Below are positions 44,171 to 52,659 of a DNA stretch of 64,000 nucleotides, piece by piece; within the stretch, counting starts at the first letter, position 1, and each line of letters starts with the position of its first letter. Source of the DNA: Massilia kyonggiensis. Lineage in GTDB: Bacteria; Pseudomonadota; Gammaproteobacteria; Burkholderiales; Burkholderiaceae_D. A program made the position numbers and the translations under genes. The notes beneath the pieces are model-generated. The model saw only the letters and a list, made by a program, of their open reading frames with translations, searched no databases and was not told the origin of the DNA. Location: positions 1 to 64,000 of the forward strand of contig NZ_JANUGY010000018.1 in assembly GCF_024756235.1 (NCBI RefSeq), given 5' to 3'.

Positions 44171-46264
44171 TTACGCCGATTGCGGCAATTTGGTCTTCAA
44201 GTCTTCGAATTCGCGCTCGAAATCGAGCGTTTTGCGCTGGGTGCTCATCGCCATCAGCGCGTGCGCGCCGCCGCCAGGTGCCGGCTTCACCCACACCCAC
44301 ACGCGGCGCTCGCGGATGTAGAACATCGCGAAGATGCCCAGCACCAGCAGCAAACAGCCCACGTAGACCACTTTCTTGCCGGGCGAGCGCGTCACCTGCA
44401 GTACCGAGGCTTTCACTTCCTTGAAATCGTCCAGCGCCAGGAAGACGGGCGCGCCGTAGAAGAAGCTGTCCGACAGGGCGTTCGTCGCCTGCTGCAGGAA
44501 ACGGCCATGGGCTTCCGTCGGCGTGGCGGGCTGCTCGCCGGCGCGCACGCGCGCGGCCTGCCACAGCTCCCACATGGCGCCGTTGAGCATCTTCATGAAC
44601 ACGGTGGCCGCCTTTTCCTGCTCCGCGGCCGGGATGCGCTCGAGGAATTTCGACACGGCCAGATAGCCGCCCTGGTTGCCGTCGCCCGCGAAGATGGCCA
44701 AGGTCTTGGCGGCCGATTCCTGCAACTGCGCGGACAGCGCCCCGCTCGCGTCGCCCGGCGGCAGCGCGCGCGCGGCATAGCGACGGGCCGCTTCTTCACG
44801 CAGCGACGGGTCCGCGAGCGCGGCGCGCAGGCGCATCCATTCGCGCAGGCCATGGTCGTCGTCGGCCGGGATACGCAGGAAGCTGAATTGATCGGACGGA
44901 TTGCTGCGCACGCCGGCCAGGAACACCTCGTGGCCCTCCAGCGTCACGGGCTGCATGTAGTTCAGGTATTCGCGCGCCTGGCCGGTCTTGTCGCGCAATT
45001 TATATTGCACGCTGGGGCCGACATTCTTCAGGTCCTTGTTGCCCACGTTCTTCGCGGCCGAGCCCGAGTGCTGGGACAAGGTCTGGGACAACTGTTCCTC
45101 GAGGCTCTTGCCCTTGGTGACAGCGCGCGCGTCGTTGTTCTGGCTCGTGTTCTCGACGTTGAACGGCCGGAACCCCGACCATTCGACGGAATAGACGTCG
45201 GCGCCCTGCTTCAACTCGGTCGCATTGCCGACTTCGCCCTCGAAGGCAAACGATTTGTCGCTTGTGCCCGTCATCGGCCAGCCCGTCAGCTTCAGCTTGC
45301 TGCCGCCATCCTCGAAGCTGGACTGGTAGACGGCGATGCCGCGGTAGATCAGCGGCTGGTTGACCTTGATGGTGGCGGGGAAGGTCTTGCCCGTCTCGTG
45401 GTCGCGGATCACGACTTCGCTGGCGAACAGCTTCGGCATGCCCGTCGAGTAGAAGTCGATGATGAATTTGCGCAGCTCGATGGTGAACGGCAGATCCTGC
45501 ACGAGCACGCCGTCGGCCTGCTGGAGCAGCGCGGTGTCGCTCGCCTGGCCTTCCGGAATCATCGTATTGCCGCGGAAGGTCGGGTTGCCGAGGCCCAGGC
45601 GGTGCTGCGGCGGGATGGCGGAGATCAGGCCCGTGCCGGCATACGGCGTCTTGCCCATAAACCATTGTTGGAAGCGGATAGGCAGGTTCGAATCGAGCAG
45701 GCCGCCCAGCAGGATCACGATGATGGCCGTGTGCGCGAAGATATAGCCGAACTTGTTGCCGGCGCCCTTTTTCGCGGCGACGAGCACGCCGCCCGCCTTG
45801 TCGACCATCTTCGTCTTGTAGCCGGCGTCGACGAGGCGGGCCGCGGTCTGCTGCGCGAGCGGGACCATGTCCAGCGGCGCCGTCCATTCGCTCCGGTGGT
45901 GGAAATTGCGCAGGGATTCTTCACGCACCGAATCGCGCCAGCTCTGCATGTCGCGGATCATTTTCGGCGCATTGCGCGCGATGCACAGGCTCGTGGACAC
46001 GATCAGGAACGCGAGGATCAGCAGGAACCACCAGGCCGAATAGACCGTGTACAGGCTGAGTTTGCGGAACACCTCGAACCAGAACGGGCCGAACTGGTTG
46101 ATGTAGTCCGGCATCGCCCGGTCCTGCTGCAGGATGGTACCGATGATGGCGGCAATCGCGATCATGACCAACAAGGTGATCGCGAAACGCATCGAGGACA
46201 GCAGTTCGACCGCTTCGGCCACGCCGCGCCGGCGCGTCTTCAGTTCAATTCCGGTGGTGCTCAT
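44171..46264 (-). CDS. resB: cytochrome c biogenesis protein ResB
   Basis: This 697-residue System II subunit has three N-terminal membrane helices (SSMRFAITLLVMIAIAAIIG; WFLLILAFLIVSTSLC; FAHTAIIVILLGGLL), a large periplasmic domain and a last helix near residue 645. It forms the synthase with CcsB. The gene lies between the cytochrome c4 gene and ccsB, with a terminator-like hairpin upstream, so it probably has its own promoter in 46265-46300. Confidence 0.95.
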   Translation of the reverse strand: MSTTGIELKTRRRGVAEAVELLSSMRFAITLLVMIAIAAIIGTILQQDRAMPDYINQFGPFWFEVFRKLSLYTVYSAWWFLLILAFLIVSTSLCIARNAPKMIRDMQSWRDSVREESLRNFHHRSEWTAPLDMVPLAQQTAARLVDAGYKTKMVDKAGGVLVAAKKGAGNKFGYIFAHTAIIVILLGGLLDSNLPIRFQQWFMGKTPYAGTGLISAIPPQHRLGLGNPTFRGNTMIPEGQASDTALLQQADGVLVQDLPFTIELRKFIIDFYSTGMPKLFASEVVIRDHETGKTFPATIKVNQPLIYRGIAVYQSSFEDGGSKLKLTGWPMTGTSDKSFAFEGEVGNATELKQGADVYSVEWSGFRPFNVENTSQNNDARAVTKGKSLEEQLSQTLSQHSGSAAKNVGNKDLKNVGPSVQYKLRDKTGQAREYLNYMQPVTLEGHEVFLAGVRSNPSDQFSFLRIPADDDHGLREWMRLRAALADPSLREEAARRYAARALPPGDASGALSAQLQESAAKTLAIFAGDGNQGGYLAVSKFLERIPAAEQEKAATVFMKMLNGAMWELWQAARVRAGEQPATPTEAHGRFLQQATNALSDSFFYGAPVFLALDDFKEVKASVLQVTRSPGKKVVYVGCLLLVLGIFAMFYIRERRVWVWVKPAPGGGAHALMAMSTQRKTLDFEREFEDLKTKLPQSA

Positions 46265-46301
46265 CGACTTTCACTCTAGACACAACATTCATTGAGGATA
46301 C

Positions 46302-46336
46302 AACAAAAGGGCGCACCGCTTGCGCGGCCGCCCTTC
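46302..46336 (-). terminator. terminator after the cytochrome c4 gene
   Basis: On the minus strand AAGGGCG and CGCCCTT arms flank a G/C-rich loop and lead into TTTGTT. It separates the cytochrome c4 stop (46388) from resB (46264). Confidence 0.7.
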
Positions 46337-46387
46337 CCTGTTGTCCTGCTTTTTTTATTGTAGGCCGATTATTCGGCTCTAATTACT

Positions 46388-47071
46388 TCACTTCAGGCCG
46401 GCGATATAGTCCGCCACTGCCTTCATTTCATCGTCCGACAGGCGCTTGGCCAACGTCGCCATCTGCGGGCTGTTGCTGCGCGCGCCGGTCTTGAACGCTT
46501 GCAACTGGGCAACGGTGTAATCCTGGTGCTGGCCCGCCACGCGCGGATACTGGGCCGGGATGCCGGAACCGGTCGCGCCGTGGCAGCTTGCGCAGGCGGC
46601 CACGCCGCGGTCTGCGATACCGCCGCGATAGATCTTGCGGCCCAACTCTAACGTGTCCTTGTTGCGCGCAGCGCCCTGCTTGGGCTGCTGCGTGGCGAGG
46701 TAGGCGGCGATATTCTTCTTTTCGTCCTCGCTCAGCATCTTGGCGTACGTCGTCATCACGGGCTGGTTGCGGGCCGGCGTCGTGAAGTCGACGAGTTGCT
46801 TGTGCAGGTAGGCATCGACCTGGCCGGCCAGCTTGGGATTCGTGTTGATGGTCGAATTGCCGCCGGCGCCATGGCACGACGCGCAGGCGGGCAGGCCCCG
46901 GGCGTTGTCGCCGGTGTCGTAGAGGGAACCGCCCTTGGCCGGATCGGCCTTGGCGGCAGCCGGGGGCGCGTGGGCCGCGTCCGCTGCAAGAGCGCTGCCC
47001 ACGATGAGGAAACTGGCCAGCAAGGACTTCACGATCGCCGCACATGCGGCCGGTTGGAACACACGATTCAT
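46388..47071 (-). CDS. diheme cytochrome c4
   Basis: The 227-residue exported protein has a signal peptide (ending SALAAD), two class I cytochrome domains with heme sites CASCH (about residues 63-67 and 160-164), and Met ligands in QPVMTTYAKML and SPQMATLAKRL. Cytochrome c4 shuttles electrons from bc1 to terminal oxidases. Its neighbours resB and ccsB attach the hemes. It is divergent from yihA. Confidence 0.93.
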   Translation of the reverse strand: MNRVFQPAACAAIVKSLLASFLIVGSALAADAAHAPPAAAKADPAKGGSLYDTGDNARGLPACASCHGAGGNSTINTNPKLAGQVDAYLHKQLVDFTTPARNQPVMTTYAKMLSEDEKKNIAAYLATQQPKQGAARNKDTLELGRKIYRGGIADRGVAACASCHGATGSGIPAQYPRVAGQHQDYTVAQLQAFKTGARSNSPQMATLAKRLSDDEMKAVADYIAGLK

Positions 47072-47246
47072 TCAAGCACCCTGAAAAAGTCAAAGATAAA
47101 CTTGCAGTTGCAGTGCAGCGGTCATGCTCGTGCCCCCGCGTCGGCAATCCAGCCTTCAGGCTCGCCGGCGGCAGGTAACTCCCTATTGTACAATAGCCTT
47201 TGTTTCCTGCCCTCACCTTCGTTGTCTTTTTCGCTCCACTTCCCTC

Positions 47247-47939
47247 ATGTCCAAACTCTGGCAAGCCCGCTTCTTCACGACCGTCAACCAGTTGCGGGAT
47301 CTTCCCAAGACCCAGGTGCCGGAAATCGCCTTCGCCGGCCGGTCCAATGCGGGCAAATCGACGGCGATTAATATCCTGACGAACCAGAAGGGCCTCGCCT
47401 TCGCGTCCAAGACGCCCGGCCGCACGCAGCACATCAATTTCTTCTCGATCGGCGGGGCGCACGTCGCCATGCACCGCAAGGATCCGACCAAGGTCGAGGA
47501 AATCGAGGGCCTGCTCGTCGACTTGCCGGGCTATGGCTACGCGGAAGTGTCGGGCGATGCCAAGCTGCACTGGCAACGGCTGCTGGGCGACTATGTGCAA
47601 CGGCGGGAACAACTGGCCGCGCTCATCCTGATCATGGATTCGCGCCGCCCGTTCACCGAGCTCGACATCCAGATGCTGGAATGGTTCGCCCCGACCGGCA
47701 AGCCGATCCACTGCATCCTCACGAAAGTCGACAAGCTCAACCGCAACGAATCCGTCAATGCCTTGCGCCAGGCGCAGCAAGTGCTGGACAGCTATGTCGA
47801 CGAGGACGGCAACGGCTTTCCGTTCACCGTCCAGCTGTTCTCGGCCCTGAAGCGCATCGGCATCGAGGAAGCCAACGACAAGATCATCGAACTGCTCGGC
47901 CTCGACCAGGAGCCAACCCCGGCCGATCCCGAACAATAA
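47247..47939 (+). CDS. yihA: ribosome biogenesis GTP-binding protein YihA/YsxC
   Basis: This 230-residue TRAFAC-class GTPase (EngB) is needed for 50S subunit assembly. It has G1 GRSNAGKS, the switch-I segment SKTPGRTQHINFF, G3 DLPGYGYAEV, G4 TKVDKLNR and a C-terminal helix. I chose the ATG at 47247 (MSKLWQARF) since upstream in-frame sequence is not conserved. It precedes hemB by 14 bases. Confidence 0.96.
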   Translation: MSKLWQARFFTTVNQLRDLPKTQVPEIAFAGRSNAGKSTAINILTNQKGLAFASKTPGRTQHINFFSIGGAHVAMHRKDPTKVEEIEGLLVDLPGYGYAEVSGDAKLHWQRLLGDYVQRREQLAALILIMDSRRPFTELDIQMLEWFAPTGKPIHCILTKVDKLNRNESVNALRQAQQVLDSYVDEDGNGFPFTVQLFSALKRIGIEEANDKIIELLGLDQEPTPADPEQ

Positions 47940-47953
47940 ACTCTGGAACCGCC

Positions 47954-48967
47954 ATGCCGATCATCACACCTTCGCAATACCCCGCCGTGCGCATGCGCCG
48001 CATGCGCCGCGACCCGTTCTCGCGCGCCCTGATGCGAGAGAACGTCGTCACCGCCTCCGACCTGATCTACCCCGTGTTCATCCTCGACGGCCAGAACCAG
48101 CGCCAGCAGGTCGCGTCGATGCCGGGCGTGGAGCGGCTGTCGGTCGACCTGCTGCTGAAGGTGGCCGAGGAAGCGGTCGCGCTGGGCATTCCCGTGCTCG
48201 CGCTGTTCCCCGTCATCGAGGCGTCGCTGAAGACGTATGACGGCGTCGAGGCGACGAACCCGGACGGCCTCGTCCCCCGCGCCGTGCGCGAACTGAAGCG
48301 CCATTTCCCGCAGTTGGGCATCATGACGGACGTCGCGCTCGACCCGTACACGACCCATGGACAGGATGGCCTGCCGGACGAGAACGGCTACATCGTCAAC
48401 GAAAAGACGATCGCGATGCTGACGCGCCAGGCGCTGGCCCAGGCCGAGGCCGGCGTCGACGTCGTCGCCCCGTCGGACATGATGGACGGCCGCATCGGCG
48501 CGATCCGCATGGCGCTGGAAGAGAAGGAATTCATCCACACGCGCATCATGGCCTATTCGGCCAAGTACGCGTCGGGCTACTACGGCCCGTTCCGCGAAGC
48601 CGTCGGCTCGGCCGCCAACCTGGGCAAGGCCGACAAGAACACGTACCAGATGGACCCGGCCAACAGCGACGAAGCCCTGCGCGAAGTGGCGCTGGACATC
48701 GCGGAAGGCGCGGACATGGTGATGGTCAAGCCGGGCATGCCGTATCTCGACGTCGTGCGCCGCGTGAAGGACGAATTCAAGGTGCCGACCTTCGCCTACC
48801 AGGTCAGCGGCGAATACGCGATGCTGCAGGCCGCGTTCCAGAACGGCTGGCTCGATCCGGACAAGGTCATCATGGAGACCATGATGTCGTTCAAGCGTGC
48901 CGGCGCGGATGGCGTGCTCACCTATTTCGCGATGGATGTGGCGCGCCGCCTGAAGGCGGGCGCCTGA
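47954..48967 (+). CDS. hemB: delta-aminolevulinic acid dehydratase (porphobilinogen synthase)
   Basis: The 337-residue enzyme condenses two 5-aminolevulinate molecules to porphobilinogen in heme synthesis. Both active-site lysines are present (AYSAKYASGYYGPFREA; MVMVKPGMPYLD). The metal segment reads DVALDPYTTHGQDG, lacking the Cys cluster of zinc enzymes, so this is the Mg-dependent type with an N-terminal RMRRMRRDPFSRALMRE arm. It is probably co-transcribed with yihA. Confidence 0.97.
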   Translation: MPIITPSQYPAVRMRRMRRDPFSRALMRENVVTASDLIYPVFILDGQNQRQQVASMPGVERLSVDLLLKVAEEAVALGIPVLALFPVIEASLKTYDGVEATNPDGLVPRAVRELKRHFPQLGIMTDVALDPYTTHGQDGLPDENGYIVNEKTIAMLTRQALAQAEAGVDVVAPSDMMDGRIGAIRMALEEKEFIHTRIMAYSAKYASGYYGPFREAVGSAANLGKADKNTYQMDPANSDEALREVALDIAEGADMVMVKPGMPYLDVVRRVKDEFKVPTFAYQVSGEYAMLQAAFQNGWLDPDKVIMETMMSFKRAGADGVLTYFAMDVARRLKAGA

Positions 48968-49108
48968 GACAGGACAGGCCGGCCGTGCACCCATCGCACG
49001 GATGCCGGCATTCGTCGGCCCCGCCGGCGCCTCCATCGCAAGAATCTTGAACGGCCCCTCCGGCACGCCCTATGATGGCCCATCCTCATGTCAAGGAAGG
49101 GCAAGCAA

Positions 49109-49780
49109 GTGAAACATTGGATTGCCGTCGGCGTGATCGCGGTACTGGCAACGGGGCTGAGCGTGGCGAGCGGCATGCGCCATGTCGACGCCGTGAGAAC
49201 ACCGGGCCTGCCCGGCGGCTGGGCCGCCCGCAACGTGGTCGCGGGACTGGACGACATCGGCGTGGACCGGCCACGGGACGGCAGCCCGGCCGAGCTGGTC
49301 ATCGTCAAGCAGGAAGACGCCCCCGCAGGGCGGCCGCTCACCGTCGTTCACACCATCGATGCGACGCCGTGGCGCGGGCGTACCATGATCGTCTCGTTTT
49401 ATTCGCGCGCCGAGCTGGAACCCGAGGTCATGCGGCGCACGAAGGGCAAAAAAGCCGTCGAGCTGCTCGTCGAATGCGACGGCAGCCGGAGCGGCGCCAG
49501 GGTGTCCGTGGACGCCCTCTGGCATACCCGCCGCTGGATCGAGCATAACGTGCCCGTCAAGGTCGCACCCGACGCGACCCGTTGCAGCCTGGGCGTCGCC
49601 AGCCTCGTCAAGGCCGAGATCCGGCTGTCCCGGCTGCACCTGAAGGACCGTGCCGCGGAACGCGAAGCCTTGCTGGCCAGGCGGTGGCCCGACCTGCCCC
49701 TGCCCGCCCAGACCGAATCGATCTTCCCCGCCGGCACCGCGGCGGCCGTCGCGACGCCGAACCTGGAGTTCAAGCAATGA
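49109..49780 (+). CDS. signal-anchored protein of unknown function upstream of a LytS/LytTR system
   Basis: The 223-residue protein has one N-terminal hydrophobic segment (HWIAVGVIAVLATGLSVASG) and a predicted periplasmic region rich in beta strands, including GRTMIVSFYSRAELEP and ELLVECDGSR. I know no matching family. The GTG at 49109 is preceded by GGAAGG; an ATG seven codons upstream is possible. Its stop overlaps the kinase start as ATGA, so it is the first gene of a three-gene operon and may sense or modulate the kinase input. Confidence 0.7.
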   Translation: MKHWIAVGVIAVLATGLSVASGMRHVDAVRTPGLPGGWAARNVVAGLDDIGVDRPRDGSPAELVIVKQEDAPAGRPLTVVHTIDATPWRGRTMIVSFYSRAELEPEVMRRTKGKKAVELLVECDGSRSGARVSVDALWHTRRWIEHNVPVKVAPDATRCSLGVASLVKAEIRLSRLHLKDRAAEREALLARRWPDLPLPAQTESIFPAGTAAAVATPNLEFKQ

Positions 49781-50856
49781 GCACACTGTCCCTCAAGGCA
49801 CACGTGGCCGCGCCCGTCTGGGGGCATTTGCGGCAGGCCGATTGGCCGCTGGTGCCGCTGGTCCTCGTCGGTGTCCTGTTCGGCGTGCGCGTGGTGGGCG
49901 CGCAATTCTACGCGTACTGGAATACCTGGCTGACCTGCTTTACGGGCCTGCTCGGCGCGTATGTGCTCGCCGCCTGCACGCGCATCGTCCTGCAAAGCGT
50001 CTGTTTCGATAACGGCATCGCGTGCTGGTGCATGCTCGCCGCGGCCGTGATCAACGGCTGGCTTCTGGGCAACGTGCTCGCCTACTACGTCGACTATATG
50101 GGGGTGCCCACGCCGGTCTCTTCCCTGCCCCGGCTGGGCGCCCTGGCTGTCACCGTCCTGCTCGTCGTACCGGCAGAAGTCGCGGCGACGCGCGCCCGCT
50201 GGGCCCGGCGGGCAGCCGAGCAGGAGGCCCAGCGGATGCGCGAGGAGACGACGAAGCGCCAGCTGCTCGAAGCGCGCCTGGCGGCCCTGCAAGGCCAGAT
50301 CGAACCGCACTTCCTCTACAACACGCTGGCCAATGCCCGCGCGCTGATCCGGCAGGACGCGTCCGCGGCCGAACAACTGCTCCACCACTTGAACCGGTTC
50401 CTGCGTTCGGCCATGCCCGACCTGCGCGCCCAGAGCACGTCGCTGGGGCAGGAACTGGAACGTGCCCGGGCCTACCTGGACATCATCAGGATGCGCATGG
50501 GCGAGCGCCTGCGCTTCGACATCGCCGCCAGCGAAGAAGCGCTTGCGTGCCAGATCCCGCCGCTGTCGGTGATGACCCTGATCGAGAACGCCATCCAGCA
50601 CGGGATCGAGCCCAGGGTCGACGGCGGTTCGGTGCGTGTGACGGCCGTGTGCGCCGCCGGGCGTCTGCGCATCGGCGTCGAAGACGACGGCGCCGGCTTC
50701 CAGGCCGAACTGGGCGACGGCGTCGGCCTGGTGAACCTGCAGGAACGCCTGGCCGCGCTGTACGGCGACGCGGCCGAGCTGCGTCTCGAGCCGGGCGCGG
50801 ACGGCGGCGTGTGCGCCACCATCGAGCTGCCGATGCACGCCGGAGGGAAGCCATGA
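49777..50856 (+). CDS. LytS/YehU-type sensor histidine kinase
   Basis: The 359-residue protein has four N-terminal membrane helices, a short coiled coil (EQEAQRMREETTKRQ), a His_kinase domain with EPHFLYNTLANARALI (phospho-acceptor His) and a HATPase domain with N box LIENAIQHGIEP, G1 EDDGAGF and G2 GVGLVNLQERL. Its start and stop overlap both neighbours by four bases. The cognate regulator is the LytTR protein downstream. The ligand is unknown. Confidence 0.93.
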   Translation: MSTLSLKAHVAAPVWGHLRQADWPLVPLVLVGVLFGVRVVGAQFYAYWNTWLTCFTGLLGAYVLAACTRIVLQSVCFDNGIACWCMLAAAVINGWLLGNVLAYYVDYMGVPTPVSSLPRLGALAVTVLLVVPAEVAATRARWARRAAEQEAQRMREETTKRQLLEARLAALQGQIEPHFLYNTLANARALIRQDASAAEQLLHHLNRFLRSAMPDLRAQSTSLGQELERARAYLDIIRMRMGERLRFDIAASEEALACQIPPLSVMTLIENAIQHGIEPRVDGGSVRVTAVCAAGRLRIGVEDDGAGFQAELGDGVGLVNLQERLAALYGDAAELRLEPGADGGVCATIELPMHAGGKP

Positions 50857-51587
50857 GTTCTGCCGCCACCGCCATCCTGGTCGAGGACGAGCAGGCGTTG
50901 CGCGCGGAATTGCGGACCGCGCTGGGCCGCTTCTGGCCCGAACTGGCCGTCGTCGGCGAGGCGGCCGACGGCGTCACCGGTGCGCGCATGCTGTCCGGGC
51001 TGGCGCCGCAGATCGCCTTTCTGGACGTGCGCATGCCCGGCCTGAACGGCGTCGAACTGGCGCGCGTGGCCGCCGGCCGCTGCCACATCGTTTTCCTGAC
51101 TGCCTACAATGATTACGCCATCGATGCGTTCGACCACGGCGCGGTCGACTACCTGCTCAAGCCGCTCGACCCGGCGCGCCTGGCGGTGACGATTGCCCGC
51201 CTGCAGACGGCGCTCGGCAAGCAGCCGGCGGACCTGTCCGCGCTGTCCGCGCCCGCCAGGAACGGGCCGCTGCAATGGATACAGGCGTCGTGCGGCGGGC
51301 AACTGCGCTTCATCGGCATCAACGACGTCCAGTGTTTTCATGCCGAAGCCAAGTACACCTGCGTCGTCACCACGAAGTTCGAAGCGCATATCCGCACGCC
51401 GCTCAAGGATTTGCTGGGCCAGCTGGACCCGGCCAGGTTCTGGCCCATTTCGCGCAGCGCCATCGTCAACGTCGGCGCGATCGACAGCGTGCAGCGCATC
51501 GACGGCGTGCTCAGCGTGCGCCTGGTGAATTCGGTGCGCTGGCTGCCCGTGTCGCAGGCTTACCAGCACCAGTTCCGGCAAATGTGA
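50853..51587 (+). CDS. LytTR-family response regulator
   Basis: The 244-residue protein has a receiver domain (acidic pocket VEDEQ, phospho-acceptor in AFLDVRMPGLNG, switch TAYNDYA, Lys in YLLKPLDP) and a LytTR DNA-binding domain (IGINDVQCFHAEAKYTCVVT, FWPISRSAIVNVGAI). It should act as a transcription factor controlled by the kinase encoded just upstream. The ATG at 50853 overlaps the kinase stop (ATGA). Confidence 0.95.
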   Translation: MSSAATAILVEDEQALRAELRTALGRFWPELAVVGEAADGVTGARMLSGLAPQIAFLDVRMPGLNGVELARVAAGRCHIVFLTAYNDYAIDAFDHGAVDYLLKPLDPARLAVTIARLQTALGKQPADLSALSAPARNGPLQWIQASCGGQLRFIGINDVQCFHAEAKYTCVVTTKFEAHIRTPLKDLLGQLDPARFWPISRSAIVNVGAIDSVQRIDGVLSVRLVNSVRWLPVSQAYQHQFRQM

Positions 51588-51591
51588 GAGA

Positions 51592-52494
51592 TCAACCGCG
51601 CGGCGGTTTGTATTCCGGGAACATTTCCTTGTAGAGGAAGGCCATCAGTTCGTCCGTATCCTGCGGCCGCGCCGACAGGGTGACGACGCGGTTCAGGCGG
51701 TGCGAATCCCACTCGAAGTCGCCGGTCTTTTCCTTGCGGATCAGTTCGATCATCTTCTTCACGATCGCGGTCTCGATGTCCGGCTCGCTGCCGCGCTCGA
51801 CCGTCACGGCCGTCAGCCAGCGGCGCTTGAAGTTCGGGTTCCAGCCGCGGAATTTCAGGTCCGCCGAGCTGAACGTCTTGTTGGAGACGCTGAACACGCC
51901 GCCCGTCTCGTTCGGATCCTGGCCGCCGCGGCCGTTGATGGCCGCGATGTTCGCGAGCGCATTGCGCGTGCCGCGGGCCGCTTCGCTTTCCTCGGCCTGG
52001 TCCGTCTGCGCCGGGGCGCCGCGGCGCTTGCGCTGGGCCTCGATATAGGCCTGCATGTCGACTTCCTGCGGCGGCGCCTTGGTCTCTTCCTTCGGCGGCT
52101 GCGGCTTCGGTTTTTCCTCGACAGGCTTGATTTCCGGCACGGTGATCGTGTCCGGCAGGCGCGGCATCGTGATGCGCGGCAGCGTGAACTTCGGCGCGGG
52201 CGCCTTGTCCGTGTGCTTCGGCGCCTGCTCGGCCGGCTTGGCGGCGGGCTTGTTTTCCTTCACGGGCGGCAGCCAGACGACGGCTGCGCCGGACTTCGGC
52301 GGGGCGTGACGCTCCGTCTTGGGCTGCAGCAGGTAGACGGCCACGAGCAGCAGGTGCAGGCCGAGCGTGACCGCGATACCCGTGCGGTTCGGACCCTTTT
52401 CTCCATAGACGATCACTTTCCGTCCGGGCAGCCGCTGGCCGCAATGTGCGCAGACATCGCTGTCTTCCAGCGGGATATGGGAATGGTCACGCAA
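51592..52494 (-). CDS. TonB-like proline-rich membrane protein with N-terminal zinc-ribbon half
   Basis: The 300-residue protein starts with a short cytoplasmic segment holding a CxxC pair (CAHCGQRLPGRK). One membrane helix (GIAVTLGLHLLLVAVYLL) and a long Pro/Lys/Glu-rich stretch (about 60-150) follow, the span-the-periplasm design of TonB. A unique C-terminal domain (about 200-300) contains FKRRWLTAVTVERG and EWDSHRLNRVVTLS. It lacks a recognisable TonB C-terminal motif. The start is TTG; a GGAGG ribosome site 11 bases upstream sits in the arm of a CCTCCG/CGGAGG hairpin (52506-52519), which could limit translation. The function is unknown. Confidence 0.7.
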   Translation of the reverse strand: MRDHSHIPLEDSDVCAHCGQRLPGRKVIVYGEKGPNRTGIAVTLGLHLLLVAVYLLQPKTERHAPPKSGAAVVWLPPVKENKPAAKPAEQAPKHTDKAPAPKFTLPRITMPRLPDTITVPEIKPVEEKPKPQPPKEETKAPPQEVDMQAYIEAQRKRRGAPAQTDQAEESEAARGTRNALANIAAINGRGGQDPNETGGVFSVSNKTFSSADLKFRGWNPNFKRRWLTAVTVERGSEPDIETAIVKKMIELIRKEKTGDFEWDSHRLNRVVTLSARPQDTDELMAFLYKEMFPEYKPPRG

Positions 52495-52659
52495 GATAAT
52501 GAACGCCTCCGGTCGGAGGACAAATAAAAGATATTGACGAGGCGCAGTCTAACCCGTTTGGATTAGCCGCGCACGCGGTGTTAAGGATCTGTAATGAGAG
52601 TACAAGCTGGGTAGCTTAATGGTTGTTACAGTGTGTATCAACCTTGCCCTGCAGAATCA

